A stretch of DNA of 64,000 bases from Novosphingobium malaysiense (lineage in GTDB: Bacteria; Pseudomonadota; Alphaproteobacteria; Sphingomonadales; Sphingomonadaceae): positions 1,178,001 to 1,242,000 of the forward strand of contig NZ_JTDI01000003.1 of NCBI RefSeq assembly GCF_000802225.1, in the 5' to 3' direction. The notes beneath the pieces are model-generated. The model saw nothing but the letters and a program-made list of their open reading frames with translations. It made no database searches and was not told the origin of the DNA. Shown here in pieces: positions 55,219 through 64,000 of the stretch. The number at the start of each line of letters is the position of its first letter. Positions within the stretch are counted from its first letter, which is position 1. The translations under genes were made by a program, and so were the position numbers.

Positions 55219-56508
55219 CTAGCGGCTGATCTTCAGTGTACCGCCGGAATTGGAGACTTTCCAGCCCTGCGCCTTCAACCCGTTGGCCAGGCGTTCGGCA
55301 CCGCCGGCCACGGTCACCCGCATGACCGACGTCCCGCCGATGGCAAGGCTGACGGTCGCGGCGCCCTGCACTCCCGGAACCCCGCGCACGGCAGCAAGCG
55401 CGGCATCGACAGCCGCCGCGTCAGGCGTAGCGAACTGCACCGAAACGGCTTCCGCCGGAACTACGCCGCCAGGTTCCTGCGCGCCGGCAGTTGCGGTCGG
55501 CGACGCCGCGGGTGCGGGCGCCTCCGTCTCCTTGGGCATCATCGCCGACTTGAGTTCGCCAAAGGCACGGTCGAGCGCCACGCGGCTGCTGTTCAGCGTG
55601 GGATCGGGCTTGAGCAGGCCCTGGACCAGCGCATCGCGATAGAGCCGGTCGACCTTCTCGACGGCCTTGTCGAGCATGCCGGGCAGGTCCTGCTCGCCGC
55701 TTGCCGTCATCGTGAAACTGCCGAGGAAGGTGTTGTCGAGGCCGTAGCGCGCCGTGAACGTCCCCTTGATCGGGCCGCCGGGCCACTGCCGTTCGAGCCG
55801 CGCAACCGGGATGACCACGTCGGCGGCATCGAACTGTCCCAGCAGCGTGCTCCACCACAGTCGGCTGCGGCGACCCGGCTGGCCGGCAGTCAGAACCAGC
55901 GATTCGCCGCCGGAACCGATCGGGCGCACGTAGTCCACCGGGCTTCCGGCCGCCTGGAATTCGGCCCAGGCCCGCTGCCACGGCCCGCGCACTTCGAAAA
56001 CCTGGCGAACGCCCCCTGAATAGAGCACCGGAATCACCAGCATCGGGGCGGAACGGGGAATGCCGCTCCCCTGCCCGCCGACATATTGCCCCGCCTTGGT
56101 CTTGTCGAAGATGACGCCGAGCTGGGCAACGTAACGGCGCGGACCGACCTGCTCGTGCTCGATCACCACCGAGGCGACCATCGCGTCAATCGATTCGGTC
56201 GGCATGTCCGGTCCGCCAAGCTTCTTCCAAGCCTTCACTTCGGCCTGCTTCCAGCCTTCAAGGCGCGCCTCGGCTCCGGTCTTGGCCGTAACGTCGACTT
56301 CGATGCCGGTGACCTGGATGTCTTCGGAATTGGCGAGCGGAGGAATTCCGCGGTCGCCTTCGATCTGGGCGATAAGCCGCGCGCCGCCCAGGCCAGCGAG
56401 CGCCAGTCCGGCCGAAGCGGCCAGCATCAGCGCCATGCGCTTGTGCCGACGAGTGCGGGGGCCCTTGCGGTCGGCCCGCAGGATTGTTGGGGAGATCATG
56501 AACGCCAT
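55219..56508 (-). CDS. DUF2066-like envelope protein
   Basis: This 429-residue protein has an N-terminal basic segment and membrane helix ([17 protein letters not shown]), so it is likely exported or anchored. The following region has [20 protein letters not shown], which recalls the DUF2066 pattern of an alanine-rich repeat before a beta domain. A Pro/Ala linker ([17 protein letters not shown]) precedes a C-terminal small domain (about 360-429, [20 protein letters not shown]). The start could be 56508 or 56499 (MISPT). It is divergent from purM. Confidence 0.55.
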   Translation of the reverse strand: MAFMISPTILRADRKGPRTRRHKRMALMLAASAGLALAGLGGARLIAQIEGDRGIPPLANSEDIQVTGIEVDVTAKTGAEARLEGWKQAEVKAWKKLGGPDMPTESIDAMVASVVIEHEQVGPRRYVAQLGVIFDKTKAGQYVGGQGSGIPRSAPMLVIPVLYSGGVRQVFEVRGPWQRAWAEFQAAGSPVDYVRPIGSGGESLVLTAGQPGRRSRLWWSTLLGQFDAADVVIPVARLERQWPGGPIKGTFTARYGLDNTFLGSFTMTASGEQDLPGMLDKAVEKVDRLYRDALVQGLLKPDPTLNSSRVALDRAFGELKSAMMPKETEAPAPAASPTATAGAQEPGGVVPAEAVSVQFATPDAAAVDAALAAVRGVPGVQGAATVSLAIGGTSVMRVTVAGGAERLANGLKAQGWKVSNSGGTLKISR

Positions 56509-56577
56509 TGTCGAAACCGGGGGCCTTTTGCCCAAACGGCGATGGAAATCCAAGAAGTAAAGCGCTACGCGGCGCGA

Positions 56578-57681
56578 ATGTCCGACGATAACTCTCCGAA
56601 GAGCTACAGCTACGAGCAGGCCGGCGTCTCGATTGCCGCCGGAAATGCGCTGGTAAAGGCCATTGCCCCGCTCGCGAAATCGACCGCGCGCCCAGGCGCC
56701 GACGCCGACCTTGGCGGGTTCGGAGGCTTCTTCGATCCGCGGGCGGCCGGATACAAGGATCCGCTGCTGGTCGCGGCAAACGATGGCGTGGGCACCAAGG
56801 TCAAGCTCGCCATCGACCATGACCGCCACGACCACATCGGTATCGATCTTGTCGCCATGTGCGTGAACGACCTGATCGTGCAGGGCGCCGAGCCGCTGTT
56901 CTTCCTCGACTACTTCGCCACCGGCAAGCTGGAGAACGGCGTCGCAGAGCGCGTCGTCGCCGGTATTGCCGAGGGCTGCAAAATGGCCGGCTGCGCGCTG
57001 ATCGGCGGCGAAACGGCGGAAATGCCGGGCATGTATGCCGAGGGCGATTACGACCTCGCCGGCTTCTGTGTCGGGGCCGTGGAGCGCGGCGAGCAACTGA
57101 CCGGCGATCGTGTCTCGGCCGGCGACGTTCTGCTGGGCCTTGCTTCTTCAGGCGTGCATTCCAACGGCTATTCGCTGGTGCGCCGTCTCGCCGCCGACAA
57201 GGGCTGGAAGCTCGACCGCCCTGCCCTATTCGATCAGGAAACGCTGCTGATCGACGCGCTGATCGCGCCCACGCGCATCTATGTGAAGAGCCTGCTACCC
57301 TTCATCCGCGCGGGCCGCATCCATGCGCTGGCTCACATCACCGGCGGCGGGCTGCTGGAAAACGTGCCGCGCGTACTGCCCGACGGCCTGCACGCGCGCA
57401 TCGATGCCGGCGCCTGGCCGCAGCCGCGGCTCATGGCTTTCCTGCAGGCGCAGGGGAATATCGAGCCGGCAGAGATGGCGCGCACCTTCAACTGCGGCAT
57501 CGGCATGGTTCTCGCCGTCAACGCTCAGGATGCCGGGGCGCTTCAGGCGGAGCTGCAGGCGGCTGGCGAGGAAGTCTTCGTAATCGGCGCTATCGAGCCG
57601 GGCGACAAGGGCTGCACCGTCCAGGGCACTGCCGACGACTGGGCTGCCCTTGCGCAATGGGAAGCTACGCACCTCGCCTGA
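56578..57681 (+). CDS. purM: Phosphoribosylformylglycinamidine cyclo-ligase
   Basis: This 367-residue AIR synthetase closes the imidazole ring in purine synthesis. Landmarks are [59 protein letters not shown] and [13 protein letters not shown]. The start MSDDNSPKS at 56578 is likely. An upstream ATG (56542, MEIQEV) gives twelve more residues but no better ribosome site. purN lies 1.5 kb downstream, separated by an AI-2E permease on the opposite strand. Confidence 0.96.
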   Translation: MSDDNSPKSYSYEQAGVSIAAGNALVKAIAPLAKSTARPGADADLGGFGGFFDPRAAGYKDPLLVAANDGVGTKVKLAIDHDRHDHIGIDLVAMCVNDLIVQGAEPLFFLDYFATGKLENGVAERVVAGIAEGCKMAGCALIGGETAEMPGMYAEGDYDLAGFCVGAVERGEQLTGDRVSAGDVLLGLASSGVHSNGYSLVRRLAADKGWKLDRPALFDQETLLIDALIAPTRIYVKSLLPFIRAGRIHALAHITGGGLLENVPRVLPDGLHARIDAGAWPQPRLMAFLQAQGNIEPAEMARTFNCGIGMVLAVNAQDAGALQAELQAAGEEVFVIGAIEPGDKGCTVQGTADDWAALAQWEATHLA

Positions 57682-57828
57682 ATTCCCTATATCGGTCTTT
57701 TGCGGGCGTTTACTCAGACGGCGGCACCTCGCCCTCGTATAATTCCCGATACCCAGGCCTCGGCAGAGCCGGCAAACATTTTCACGCGACCCGAAGGACA
57801 TGTCACAGACATTGTCCAGACCTACCTT

Positions 57829-57857
57829 GGCGGCCCCTTGAAGGGGTCGCCATTTTG
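57829..57857 (+). terminator. Terminator-like hairpin after purM
   Basis: ggcggccccttg then aaggggtcgcc forms an 11-bp stem with one G-U, followed by attttgcc. It lies 148 nt past the purM stop, before the convergent AI-2E gene. Confidence 0.45.
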
Positions 57858-57911
57858 CCATCAGATACAGCGCGGCGGCAGCGAGCAGCCTGGCGGGCTT
57901 TCATGCCCGTA

Positions 57912-58997
57912 CTAGGCCGAATCCCCGGCCCTGGCCTCTTTCTGCGGATGATCGGGAATTGCATCGATGTTCTCTTCCCCCAGGGTATCGCGCAAGTAGA
58001 ACTCTCGCACGCCCACGAAGGTGACGACCAGCAGGGCCCCGGCAAAGAACACGCCATAGACGCCGAATACCGCTCCCACGCCGAGAATGGTGAACAAGGT
58101 CAAGGCCGGCGGGATATGGACCACCTGTCGGTTAATTACCGGCGTCAGCATCCACGCCTCGATCAGGCGAACCGCGATGTAGGCGACGATGGTGCGCACC
58201 AGCACGTCGCTGCCTGCCGCTGCGGCCAGACCGATCGAGGGCAGCATGGCCACCGCCGGCCCCACATAGGGCACGAACTCGCTGAGACCGCCGAGTAGCC
58301 CCAGTGCGGCCCACGAATCCAGTCCGGCCAGCCACAATGCCCCGCCAATGATCACGCTCATCGCCACCATCGCAATGAGTTTGGCCTTCAGCCAGAGCCG
58401 CAGGGCAAGTGAGATCCTGTCGAGCGCCCTGTCCATCGTCGGGCGCGCGGGCGGCGGCGTCAGCAAGACGACCGCCCGGCGATAGGGACCGGGGTTGCCA
58501 GCAATAAACAAGGCTCCCACCAGGACGATGAGGAGGTTGACGATGAACTCTCCGGCGCCTGCAAAGATCTGCCCCAACTGGTCGGCAATGGTGCTGCCGC
58601 CGGCGGCAGCTTCGGCGGCCTGGACCACCGCCTTGCCCACGGGAGTCGTCGAAAGGCCCTGCTCGATGGTGTCCAGCGTCCCGGGAAGATTGCCCAGCAT
58701 CCCCCCGATTTCGCTGCCGAATTGCACGGTCAGCAGATAGCCTATGGCACCGAACAGGGCGAGCACCAGTAAGATACCCAGCGCCAGCGCCACTCTCCAG
58801 CTGCCGATGCCGGCCCGTTGCAGCAACCGCCCCGTGCTGCGGAACGCGACCGCACCCAGGACCGAACCGAAAGCCAGCAGCAGCAGGTCGGACGCCCGCC
58901 AAATAATCAGCAGAACACCCACCACCAGGACCGTCCAGCCCAGCCGGCGCAGGTAAACGAGGTCCTCGGGACCGGGTCTGAACGGGGCCTTGGTCAT
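57912..58997 (-). CDS. AI-2E family permease
   Basis: This 361-residue protein has a basic N-terminus, a helix pair (LGWTVLVVGVLLIIW) and about eight membrane helices typical of the AI-2E transporter/PerM family, with GGLSEFVPYVGPAVAMLPS and the C-terminal GVGAVFGVYGVFFAGALLVV. The family exports small molecules including autoinducer-2 in some species, but most members are uncharacterised. It is inserted between purM and purN on the opposite strand. Confidence 0.85.
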   Translation of the reverse strand: MTKAPFRPGPEDLVYLRRLGWTVLVVGVLLIIWRASDLLLLAFGSVLGAVAFRSTGRLLQRAGIGSWRVALALGILLVLALFGAIGYLLTVQFGSEIGGMLGNLPGTLDTIEQGLSTTPVGKAVVQAAEAAAGGSTIADQLGQIFAGAGEFIVNLLIVLVGALFIAGNPGPYRRAVVLLTPPPARPTMDRALDRISLALRLWLKAKLIAMVAMSVIIGGALWLAGLDSWAALGLLGGLSEFVPYVGPAVAMLPSIGLAAAAGSDVLVRTIVAYIAVRLIEAWMLTPVINRQVVHIPPALTLFTILGVGAVFGVYGVFFAGALLVVTFVGVREFYLRDTLGEENIDAIPDHPQKEARAGDSA

Positions 58998-59185
58998 AGG
59001 AGCTCCATCATGCCCTCAAATACGGATGCGTAAAGTGGTCGCCGTCACCATGCAGTTGCCCGCGCGCAAGTGAACGCATAGGGGGAGGTTCGCGGGATTG
59101 CGGGCGGAAGGGCGGACATCGTCCGGTCCAAACGTCCGGAAACACGGACTGTTCCTCGGGAACATAACGATACAGAAAGACGAAG

Positions 59186-59800
59186 ATGGCGCAGGTGCGT
59201 GCAAAAGTGGCGGTGATGATTTCGGGCAGCGGCACCAACATGGCCGCACTGCTCTACGCCAGCCGCGCCGAAGACTGCCCCTATGAGATCGTTCTCGTCG
59301 CCGCCAACGATCCGGAGGCAAAGGGCCTGCGGCTGGCCGAAGCGGAAGGGGTGGCAACCTATGCTCTTTCCCACAAGGGCATGAAGCGCGCCGAGCATGA
59401 CATGGCGATGGACACGGCGATCCGCGAAAGCGGTGCGCAGTGGATCGCCCTGGCCGGCTACATGCGCATTCTCACGCCCGAATTCGTGTCCAAGTGGGAA
59501 GGTAGAATGGTGAACATTCATCCATCGCTGCTGCCGAAGTACACGGGCCTGCACACGCACGAACGCGCCATCGCGGCGGGCGACAGTCACGGGGGCGTGA
59601 CCGTCCATCTCGTGACGGCGGAACTCGACGATGGTCCGATCCTCGGCCAGACGCCGGTGGCCATTCTGCCCGACGATACGCCGGAAGACCTTGCCGCACG
59701 GGTCCTGATTGCGGAACACCAGCTCTATTCGCGCTGCCTGGCGCGGCTGGTCTCACAGGGCACGCCGGCAGGCCAAAAGCTTGCGGGGCAGACTCGCTGA
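59186..59800 (+). CDS. purN: GAR formyltransferase
   Basis: This 204-residue enzyme transfers a formyl group to glycinamide ribonucleotide. Landmarks are VMISGSGTNMAALL, AGYMRILTPEFV, NIHPSLLPKYTGLHTH (active-site Asn-His) and HLVTAELDDGPILGQ with the catalytic Asp. Length is normal. It starts 188 bp downstream of the divergent AI-2E gene and is monocistronic here. Confidence 0.96.
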   Translation: MAQVRAKVAVMISGSGTNMAALLYASRAEDCPYEIVLVAANDPEAKGLRLAEAEGVATYALSHKGMKRAEHDMAMDTAIRESGAQWIALAGYMRILTPEFVSKWEGRMVNIHPSLLPKYTGLHTHERAIAAGDSHGGVTVHLVTAELDDGPILGQTPVAILPDDTPEDLAARVLIAEHQLYSRCLARLVSQGTPAGQKLAGQTR

Positions 59801-59891
59801 TCGAGCGGGGCTTTACCCCCCCCTTGAGCCGATCTACGCAGGCGCAAACGAATGAATGAAACCGATCCAGGGCGACCGCCCTGTCGCGGCT

Positions 59892-60143
59892 TCAATTCGC
59901 CACGTGTCGTGCTTCGCGCAGGACTTCGCCAATCCGATCCAGCAGACTGAGCCGCTCCTTCTTCAATTCCTCTAACCGCTCGTCGGAAGCCGCATCCAGT
60001 TCCGCCTCGATGCGCATGATAGTGTGGTTCACTTCCGCATAGCGATCGGCAAGGGCGGAAAAATGCCCTTTTCCCTTCAGGCTGTGCAGCAGATCGACGT
60101 CATTAGGAAATTCGACAGCGAGATCGTGAGGCTTGTGGGACAT
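59892..60143 (-). CDS. YdcH-like DUF465 protein
   Basis: This 83-residue protein is helical and coiled-coil-like, with HFSALADRYAEVNHTIMRIE and LEELKKERLSLLDRIG, the DUF465 (YdcH) pattern. Function is unknown. The start is MSHKPHDLAVEF. It lies convergent with purN. Confidence 0.8.
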   Translation of the reverse strand: MSHKPHDLAVEFPNDVDLLHSLKGKGHFSALADRYAEVNHTIMRIEAELDAASDERLEELKKERLSLLDRIGEVLREARHVAN

Positions 60144-60231
60144 TTCGGCTCCTTTCCCATCGGGTACGATCCATTGGTAAACGCTTCCCCACGCCCCCGC
60201 GTTGCTTCAAATCAAGCCGACACCGTCACGA

Positions 60232-60477
60232 TCAAATTTCCGCGTAGTCCACCATGGGACGGCTTTCGCGCGTGCCGCGATAGAGTTTTTCCGGCTCCTG
60301 AGGATCACCCGCGATCATCACGTAGTCCTGGTGCACTTCCACGAGCGTTCCCACGAAGGGAAAACCTTCGAGACTACCATTGACCCGAAAACTGACGGTA
60401 TCGCCTACCTTAAAGGTCTTTTCGTCGAAATTGAATTCGAAGGGGCAGGCTTCCCCTTCCTCACCCATACCCTGCAT
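60232..60477 (-). CDS. Small conserved-looking protein (81 aa), function unknown
   Basis: The start at MQGMGEEGEACPFEFNF is chosen because AAAAGGAGA precedes the ATG at 60477. The protein is acidic, with beta-strand-like segments (TFKVGDTVSFRVNG, FVGTLVEVHQDYVMIAGD) suggesting a small barrel. One Cys is present. I do not recognise the family. It is transcribed in the same direction as the DUF465 gene but 88 bp upstream of it. Confidence 0.6.
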   Translation of the reverse strand: MQGMGEEGEACPFEFNFDEKTFKVGDTVSFRVNGSLEGFPFVGTLVEVHQDYVMIAGDPQEPEKLYRGTRESRPMVDYAEI

Positions 60478-60606
60478 GGTGGATTCTCCTTTTGCCCGGC
60501 AGTCTATCGCAGTGATACACTCTCGATCAAATGTAATTCCGCACATGCCGGATACAACGCGCCAGTGAAGCAGATGCGGGCCCGAAATGCCCGGATATCC
60601 GAGAAT

Positions 60607-60741
60607 TCAGCGCAAGACGGCCGGCGTTTCGTGTGCGAGTGCAGCCGATGTCCCATCGGGAGGGGTATGGGCCGCCTGCGAGGTCACGAAGGCTCCCGCA
60701 AAGGCAACCACGGCCGCGACAAGGATGGTTCTGCGAATCAC
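60607..60741 (-). CDS. Putative 44-residue exported peptide
   Basis: A GTG at 60739-60741 follows AGGGGAAATTGAG and encodes 44 residues: a positively charged start, then IRRTILVAAVVAFAGAFVTS (signal-like helix) and a short tail ending VLR. It is short and may be chance, but the ribosome site and hydrophobic segment are suggestive. Function unknown. Confidence 0.35.
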   Translation of the reverse strand: MIRRTILVAAVVAFAGAFVTSQAAHTPPDGTSAALAHETPAVLR

Positions 60742-60844
60742 CTCAATTTCCCCTGTAGCCCAACGCCGCGTCCGACGATGCCCAGGCATCGGTCGGCCCA
60801 TGCGGCGCCCACGGCCGAAGAGTACGGGTGCAGTCGATTCGCAC

Positions 60845-60876
60845 AAAAGGAAAAGGCCACCGAATCCGATGGCCTT
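60845..60876 (-). terminator. Intrinsic terminator after ndk
   Basis: On the minus strand a 10-bp stem (aaggccatcg / cggtggcctt) with a 4-nt loop is followed by ttccttttg. It lies 30 nt beyond the ndk stop and should terminate that transcript. Confidence 0.8.
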
Positions 60877-60905
60877 GCCCTTCTTTAACAAGAATTAATC
60901 GTGAT

Positions 60906-61328
60906 TTAGCCGACGATTTCTTCCGGCTTGAAGAAATAGGCAATCTCGATCGCGGCATTTTCTTCCGAGTCCGAACCGTGGACCGAGTTGGCTTCGATCG
61001 ATTCGGCGTAGGTCTTGCGGATCGTACCATCGGCGGCATCGGCCGGGTTGGTGGCGCCCATCACATCGCGGTTGCGCTTCACGGCGTCCTCGCCCTCGAG
61101 AACCTGCACGACCACAGGGCCGGAGATCATGAAGGAGACGAGGTCGTTGAAGAAAGGACGCTCCTTGTGGACCGCGTAGAAGCCTTCGGCCTGATCCTTG
61201 GTCATCTGGATACGCTTGGAAGCCACCACGCGCAGGCCGGCCTCTTCCAGCATCTTGGTGACGGCGCCGGTCAGGTTACGCTTGGTGGCGTCGGGCTTGA
61301 TGATCGAAAAGGTGCGGGTCACCGCCAT
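60906..61328 (-). CDS. ndk: Nucleoside diphosphate kinase
   Basis: This 140-residue enzyme transfers phosphate between nucleoside tri- and diphosphates. Landmarks are [13 protein letters not shown], the catalytic His in [12 protein letters not shown], and [11 protein letters not shown]. Length is standard for bacterial Ndk, and the tail FKPEEI is typical. It is followed by an intrinsic terminator at 60845-60876. holC lies 78 bp upstream on the same strand. Confidence 0.96.
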   Translation of the reverse strand: MAVTRTFSIIKPDATKRNLTGAVTKMLEEAGLRVVASKRIQMTKDQAEGFYAVHKERPFFNDLVSFMISGPVVVQVLEGEDAVKRNRDVMGATNPADAADGTIRKTYAESIEANSVHGSDSEENAAIEIAYFFKPEEIVG

Positions 61329-61406
61329 GGTTTGTTCCTTGCGAAATTGGGATGTTATTGCCGCGCGCGCCCCTAGCGGGCTTTGCCGCGCGCGGCAAGC
61401 GGTGCT

Positions 61407-61844
61407 TCAACCGGCCTGGACCCATCGCCCGCCTTCCTGTTTCCAGTAGAAGTGCTCCACCCCTTCGCGCCCGCGGAGCATGCGCCAGGTGTCGCGGGCA
61501 TGCTGCACGGTGGCATCGTCGAACAGGAAGAAAGTACGCTCGAAGGGCGTATCGCCTTCACGCCAGCAACCATCGGCAATCGCTATGAAGCGCGCGCCGT
61601 TGAGCGGCTCGGTGGTCTCGGAAAGGAGGATCGGCTGATGCTCCTCCTGCCCCTCGCCCGCCATGCCGTTGGCGAGAAACGTATCCTCGCCAAGCGACCA
61701 TAGCGCCTGGCAGATGCGCTGGCGTTGCAGCGGATCCTCGGCAACCACCAGCAGACGCTCGCCCACTTTCATCACGTTGCGCGCGATGAGGGGGAGCGCC
61801 GCTTCGGCAGGATCGCGGCTGAGTTGGTAGAAGTCCACGCGCAT
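61407..61844 (-). CDS. holC: DNA polymerase III chi subunit
   Basis: This 145-residue protein begins MRVDFYQLSRDPAEAALP, then VGERLLVVAEDPLQRQRI and the central LWSLGEDTFLANGMAGE segment typical of HolC. The chi subunit bridges SSB to the clamp loader. It is 22 bp downstream of pepA in the same direction, a common pairing in proteobacteria, so they are probably one transcript. Confidence 0.9.
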   Translation of the reverse strand: MRVDFYQLSRDPAEAALPLIARNVMKVGERLLVVAEDPLQRQRICQALWSLGEDTFLANGMAGEGQEEHQPILLSETTEPLNGARFIAIADGCWREGDTPFERTFFLFDDATVQHARDTWRMLRGREGVEHFYWKQEGGRWVQAG

Positions 61845-61866
61845 CAGCCGCGTCCCCTGCCCTTAC

Positions 61867-63330
61867 TCAAGCCTCGACCGTGTCGCGCACGAAGCGGTCG
61901 AGCAGGCGTACGCCGAAGCCGGTCGCACCCTTGTCCCACGTCGCGCCCGGCTTGTCGGACCAGACGGTGCCCGCGATGTCGAGATGCGCCCATGGGGTAT
62001 CGTTCTCGATGAAGCGCTTGAGGAACTGCGCCGCCGTTATCGAGCCGCCGAAGCGGGTGCCGACGTTCTTCATGTCGGCGATCGCGCTGTCGAGCTGCTT
62101 GTCGTAGGCCGGCCCCATCGGGAAGCGCCACAGCAGATCGCCGGTCACCTCACCCGCCGCCGAAAGCGCAGCGGCAAGCTCGTCGTTGTTGGAGAACAGC
62201 CCGGCGTATTCATGCGCCAGCGAAGCGATGATCGCGCCGGTGAGCGTTGCCAGGTCGACGATCTTCGCGGGGCTGTATTCACGTTGCACCCAGGTGAGCG
62301 CGTCGCACAGGACCAGGCGCCCTTCGGCGTCGGTGTTGATCACTTCGATGGTCTGGCCCGAAAGCGACTTCACCACGTCGCCCGGACGCTGGGCATTGCC
62401 ATCGGGCATGTTCTCGACGAGGCCGCAGATGCCGACGACATTGGCCTTTGCCTTGCGCAGCGCGAGCGCAAGCATGGTCCCGGCGACCGCACCGGCACCG
62501 CCCATGTCCCACTTCATGTCCTCCATGCCGCCGGGCTGCTTGAGGCTGATACCGCCGGTGTCGAAAGTGACGCCCTTGCCGACGAAGGCGACCGGTTTGT
62601 CGCCGTCCTTGCCACCGTCCCATTCCATCACCAGCAGGCGCGCCGGACGGACCGAACCCTGTGCGACACCAAGCAGCGAGCCCATGCCGAGCTCGGCCAT
62701 TTCCTTGTCGTCGAGCACACGCAGCTTGAGGCCGGCCGCTTCCATGCGCGGCTTGCAGCGTTCGACGAAGGTCTCGGGGTAGATCGTGTTGGCCGGTTCG
62801 GTCACCAGTTCGCGGGTAAGCGACACACCAGCGGCCACCGCCTGCTCGACGTCCCACAGCGCCGCGGTGCCTTCGGGCGCGCCGAGCACGCTGATCTCGC
62901 CCAGGCTCGGCTTCTTGTCGTCGCTCAGCTTGGTGCGATAGACGTCGTGGCGCCACGAACGCAGCACTGCGCCCAGCAGCGCGCCGACGGCTTCCTCTGC
63001 CGAAAGGCCTGCCCCCGTAACATCCAGCGCCAGCGCGGAATCGCCCGAAGCGAGGTACTTCGCGACAATCGCGGCGCCGGCCTTCTCGATCGCGGCGCGG
63101 CGGTCCTTGGCATCGGCGGCGCCGATCCCGGCAAGCGCGACACGCACGACCTTTCCGTCACGTTCGACGAACCCTTCGAACATCTGGCCGGCCTTGCCCG
63201 AAAAGCGGGCCATCTTTGCACCCTCGGCCAGCACGGGCTCGAGGTCGGCGGGCACGGCATCCTGATTGACGAGACGGGCGACGAGCCGCGCGGGAGTGGC
63301 AGCCGACGCGTCAAGGAACTGGATCTGCAT
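61867..63330 (-). CDS. pepA: Leucyl aminopeptidase
   Basis: This 487-residue M17 family enzyme has a two-zinc active site in the C-terminal domain: KGVTFDTGGISLK, MKWDMGGAGAVAG and the signature NTDAEGRLVLCD with metal Asp/Glu. The N-terminal domain (1-170) is typical. The start MQIQFLDASAATPARL at 63330 has an AGGAGATTCC site. It is divergent from lptD and followed by holC. Confidence 0.96.
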   Translation of the reverse strand: MQIQFLDASAATPARLVARLVNQDAVPADLEPVLAEGAKMARFSGKAGQMFEGFVERDGKVVRVALAGIGAADAKDRRAAIEKAGAAIVAKYLASGDSALALDVTGAGLSAEEAVGALLGAVLRSWRHDVYRTKLSDDKKPSLGEISVLGAPEGTAALWDVEQAVAAGVSLTRELVTEPANTIYPETFVERCKPRMEAAGLKLRVLDDKEMAELGMGSLLGVAQGSVRPARLLVMEWDGGKDGDKPVAFVGKGVTFDTGGISLKQPGGMEDMKWDMGGAGAVAGTMLALALRKAKANVVGICGLVENMPDGNAQRPGDVVKSLSGQTIEVINTDAEGRLVLCDALTWVQREYSPAKIVDLATLTGAIIASLAHEYAGLFSNNDELAAALSAAGEVTGDLLWRFPMGPAYDKQLDSAIADMKNVGTRFGGSITAAQFLKRFIENDTPWAHLDIAGTVWSDKPGATWDKGATGFGVRLLDRFVRDTVEA

Positions 63331-63425
63331 GGAATCTCCTGGAACTTTCCTGCGGGGCGCCCAACTTGTGCGCTTCACCGCATCACTGGATTGCAGTTAG
63401 GCACAGGCGATGCGATAGGCAAGCC

Positions 63426-64000
63426 ATGCTCCCCGCGTTGCAGACCTCTCCGCAAGCCTCGGCCCGTCCTGTGAGTCCCGCCTTGCTCGGCGCCCTGGCG
63501 CTCGGCATTGCAGGGTGCGCGGCACCGGCCGGCGCCTGGGCCCAGGAGCTGTCCCGCCCCGTCGTCGCCGAACCGATGGAACAAGCGCCATCGGCCCCGC
63601 CGCCGGCTGCCGAAGAGCAACATATCGCCTTCGAGGCGGATACCGTCGAATACGATCAGAATGCCGAACAGGTTACCGCCAACGGCAACGTCGTGCTGCG
63701 GCGGGACCAGCAATCGGTCAGGGCGGACACGGTCACCTGGAACCGCCAGACAGGCCAGATCATCGCCAGCGGCGATGTTCGCCTGGTCGACCAGGACGGC
63801 AACCAGCTTTTCAGTGACCGGATCGAACTTACCGACGCACTCAAGACCGGCATGATGGAAAACATGCTGCTGGTCATGCGCGAGGGCGGCAGGCTGGCCG
63901 CGCTAAAGGGCGAACGCATCGCCAACGGCGACGTGATCCTCAGCCAGGCCGCCTATACCGGCTGCGACGTGGTGAACGAAGACGGCTGTCCGAAGAAGCC
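63426..64000 (+). CDS. lptD: LPS-assembly outer-membrane protein LptD (5' part)
   Basis: The window holds the first 191 residues. A signal peptide (LLGALALGIAGC, cleavage likely at AWA-QE) precedes an OstA/LptD N-terminal beta-jellyroll region: FEADTVEYDQNAEQVTANGN, VRADTVTWNRQTGQIIASGD and ILSQAAYTGCDVVNEDGCPK. LptD with LptE inserts LPS in the outer membrane. The signal region contains IAGC, resembling a lipobox. The gene runs past 64000. It is divergent from pepA with a 95-bp spacer. Confidence 0.9.
   Translation, partial: MLPALQTSPQASARPVSPALLGALALGIAGCAAPAGAWAQELSRPVVAEPMEQAPSAPPPAAEEQHIAFEADTVEYDQNAEQVTANGNVVLRRDQQSVRADTVTWNRQTGQIIASGDVRLVDQDGNQLFSDRIELTDALKTGMMENMLLVMREGGRLAALKGERIANGDVILSQAAYTGCDVVNEDGCPKK

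Noticed and set aside
57697..57911. Short plus-strand frame in the spacer between purM and the AI-2E permease
   Set aside because: No ribosome site, biased composition, and it spans the terminator-like hairpin.

Overview
The window is 64 kb of high-GC chromosomal DNA from an alphaproteobacterium, most likely a sphingomonad close to Novosphingobium/Sphingobium. This is an inference from gene content and order: a long-chain polyprenyl diphosphate synthase (ubiquinone), a yajC-secD-secF operon, a stand-alone AroQ-type chorismate mutase, a DnaA-like Hda/RIDA protein, DUF6456, DUF2794 and DUF465 proteins, a 3TM holin of the gene-transfer-agent type, and PepSY plus PhoP/PhoQ-like regulators. No transposase, integrase, CRISPR array or rRNA operon was seen. 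The gene density is that of core chromosome.

Layout. 1-9.7 kb: TonB-like protein, polyprenyl synthase, chorismate mutase, a PepSY/response regulator/histidine kinase operon, the ABC-F ATPase Uup, a convergent intergenic region rich in repeats, a divergent DUF6456/XRE pair and a GT4 glycosyltransferase. 9.7-16.2 kb: cupin-secF-secD-yajC on the minus strand, tRNA-Pro(GGG), a holin-like protein, a small lipoprotein, 3-dehydroquinate dehydratase and an Lrp/AsnC regulator. 16.4-22.5 kb: an unusual histidine kinase, a polysaccharide-deacetylase-like protein, a CAU tRNA (probably Ile2), an AlkP-superfamily protein coupled to a GT25 glycosyltransferase, and tRNA-Pro(UGG). 22.6-33 kb: an FAD dehydrogenase of the ketosteroid-dehydrogenase type, a GGDEF/EAL protein followed by a BLUF blue-light receptor, a sulfotransferase-like protein, three Tad-type pilus genes (TadE, TadF, TadG-vWA), a small tyrosine phosphatase, a GNAT protein and a MaoC hydratase. 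33-44 kb: purC, an M16 peptidase, an MFS carrier, an F420/FMN luciferase-like oxidoreductase, a PEP-mutase/isocitrate-lyase family enzyme, a Crp/Fnr regulator, gph and glmU. 44-64 kb: a TPR protein, an AIM24-like protein, glmS, a second membrane GGDEF/EAL protein, purS-purQ, an SDR, an orphan methyltransferase, DUF2794, cysE, hdaA, a DUF2066-like protein, purM and purN flanking an AI-2E permease on the other strand, ndk, holC, pepA and the 5' part of lptD.

How the genes connect. Purine synthesis is spread over purC, purS/purQ, purM and purN as separate units. glmU and glmS make UDP-GlcNAc for peptidoglycan and LPS. lptD, GT4, GT25, the deacetylase-like and AlkP-like proteins belong to envelope polysaccharide biology. 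Two GGDEF/EAL proteins control c-di-GMP, one of them probably in an operon with a BLUF photoreceptor. The Tad cassette supplies surface pilus components.

The parts most worth a second look are: the iteron-like array plus perfect 29-nt inverted repeat behind uup; the BLUF/GGDEF-EAL pair; the hairpin that pairs with the Shine-Dalgarno of the second GGDEF/EAL gene; the hairpin leader of purC; the Tad proteins with calcium-loop and Ser/Thr/Tyr-rich insertions; and the histidine kinase lacking a recognisable N-box. Nothing here clearly constitutes a complete, previously undescribed system. All assignments come from reading the sequence, with no database search.
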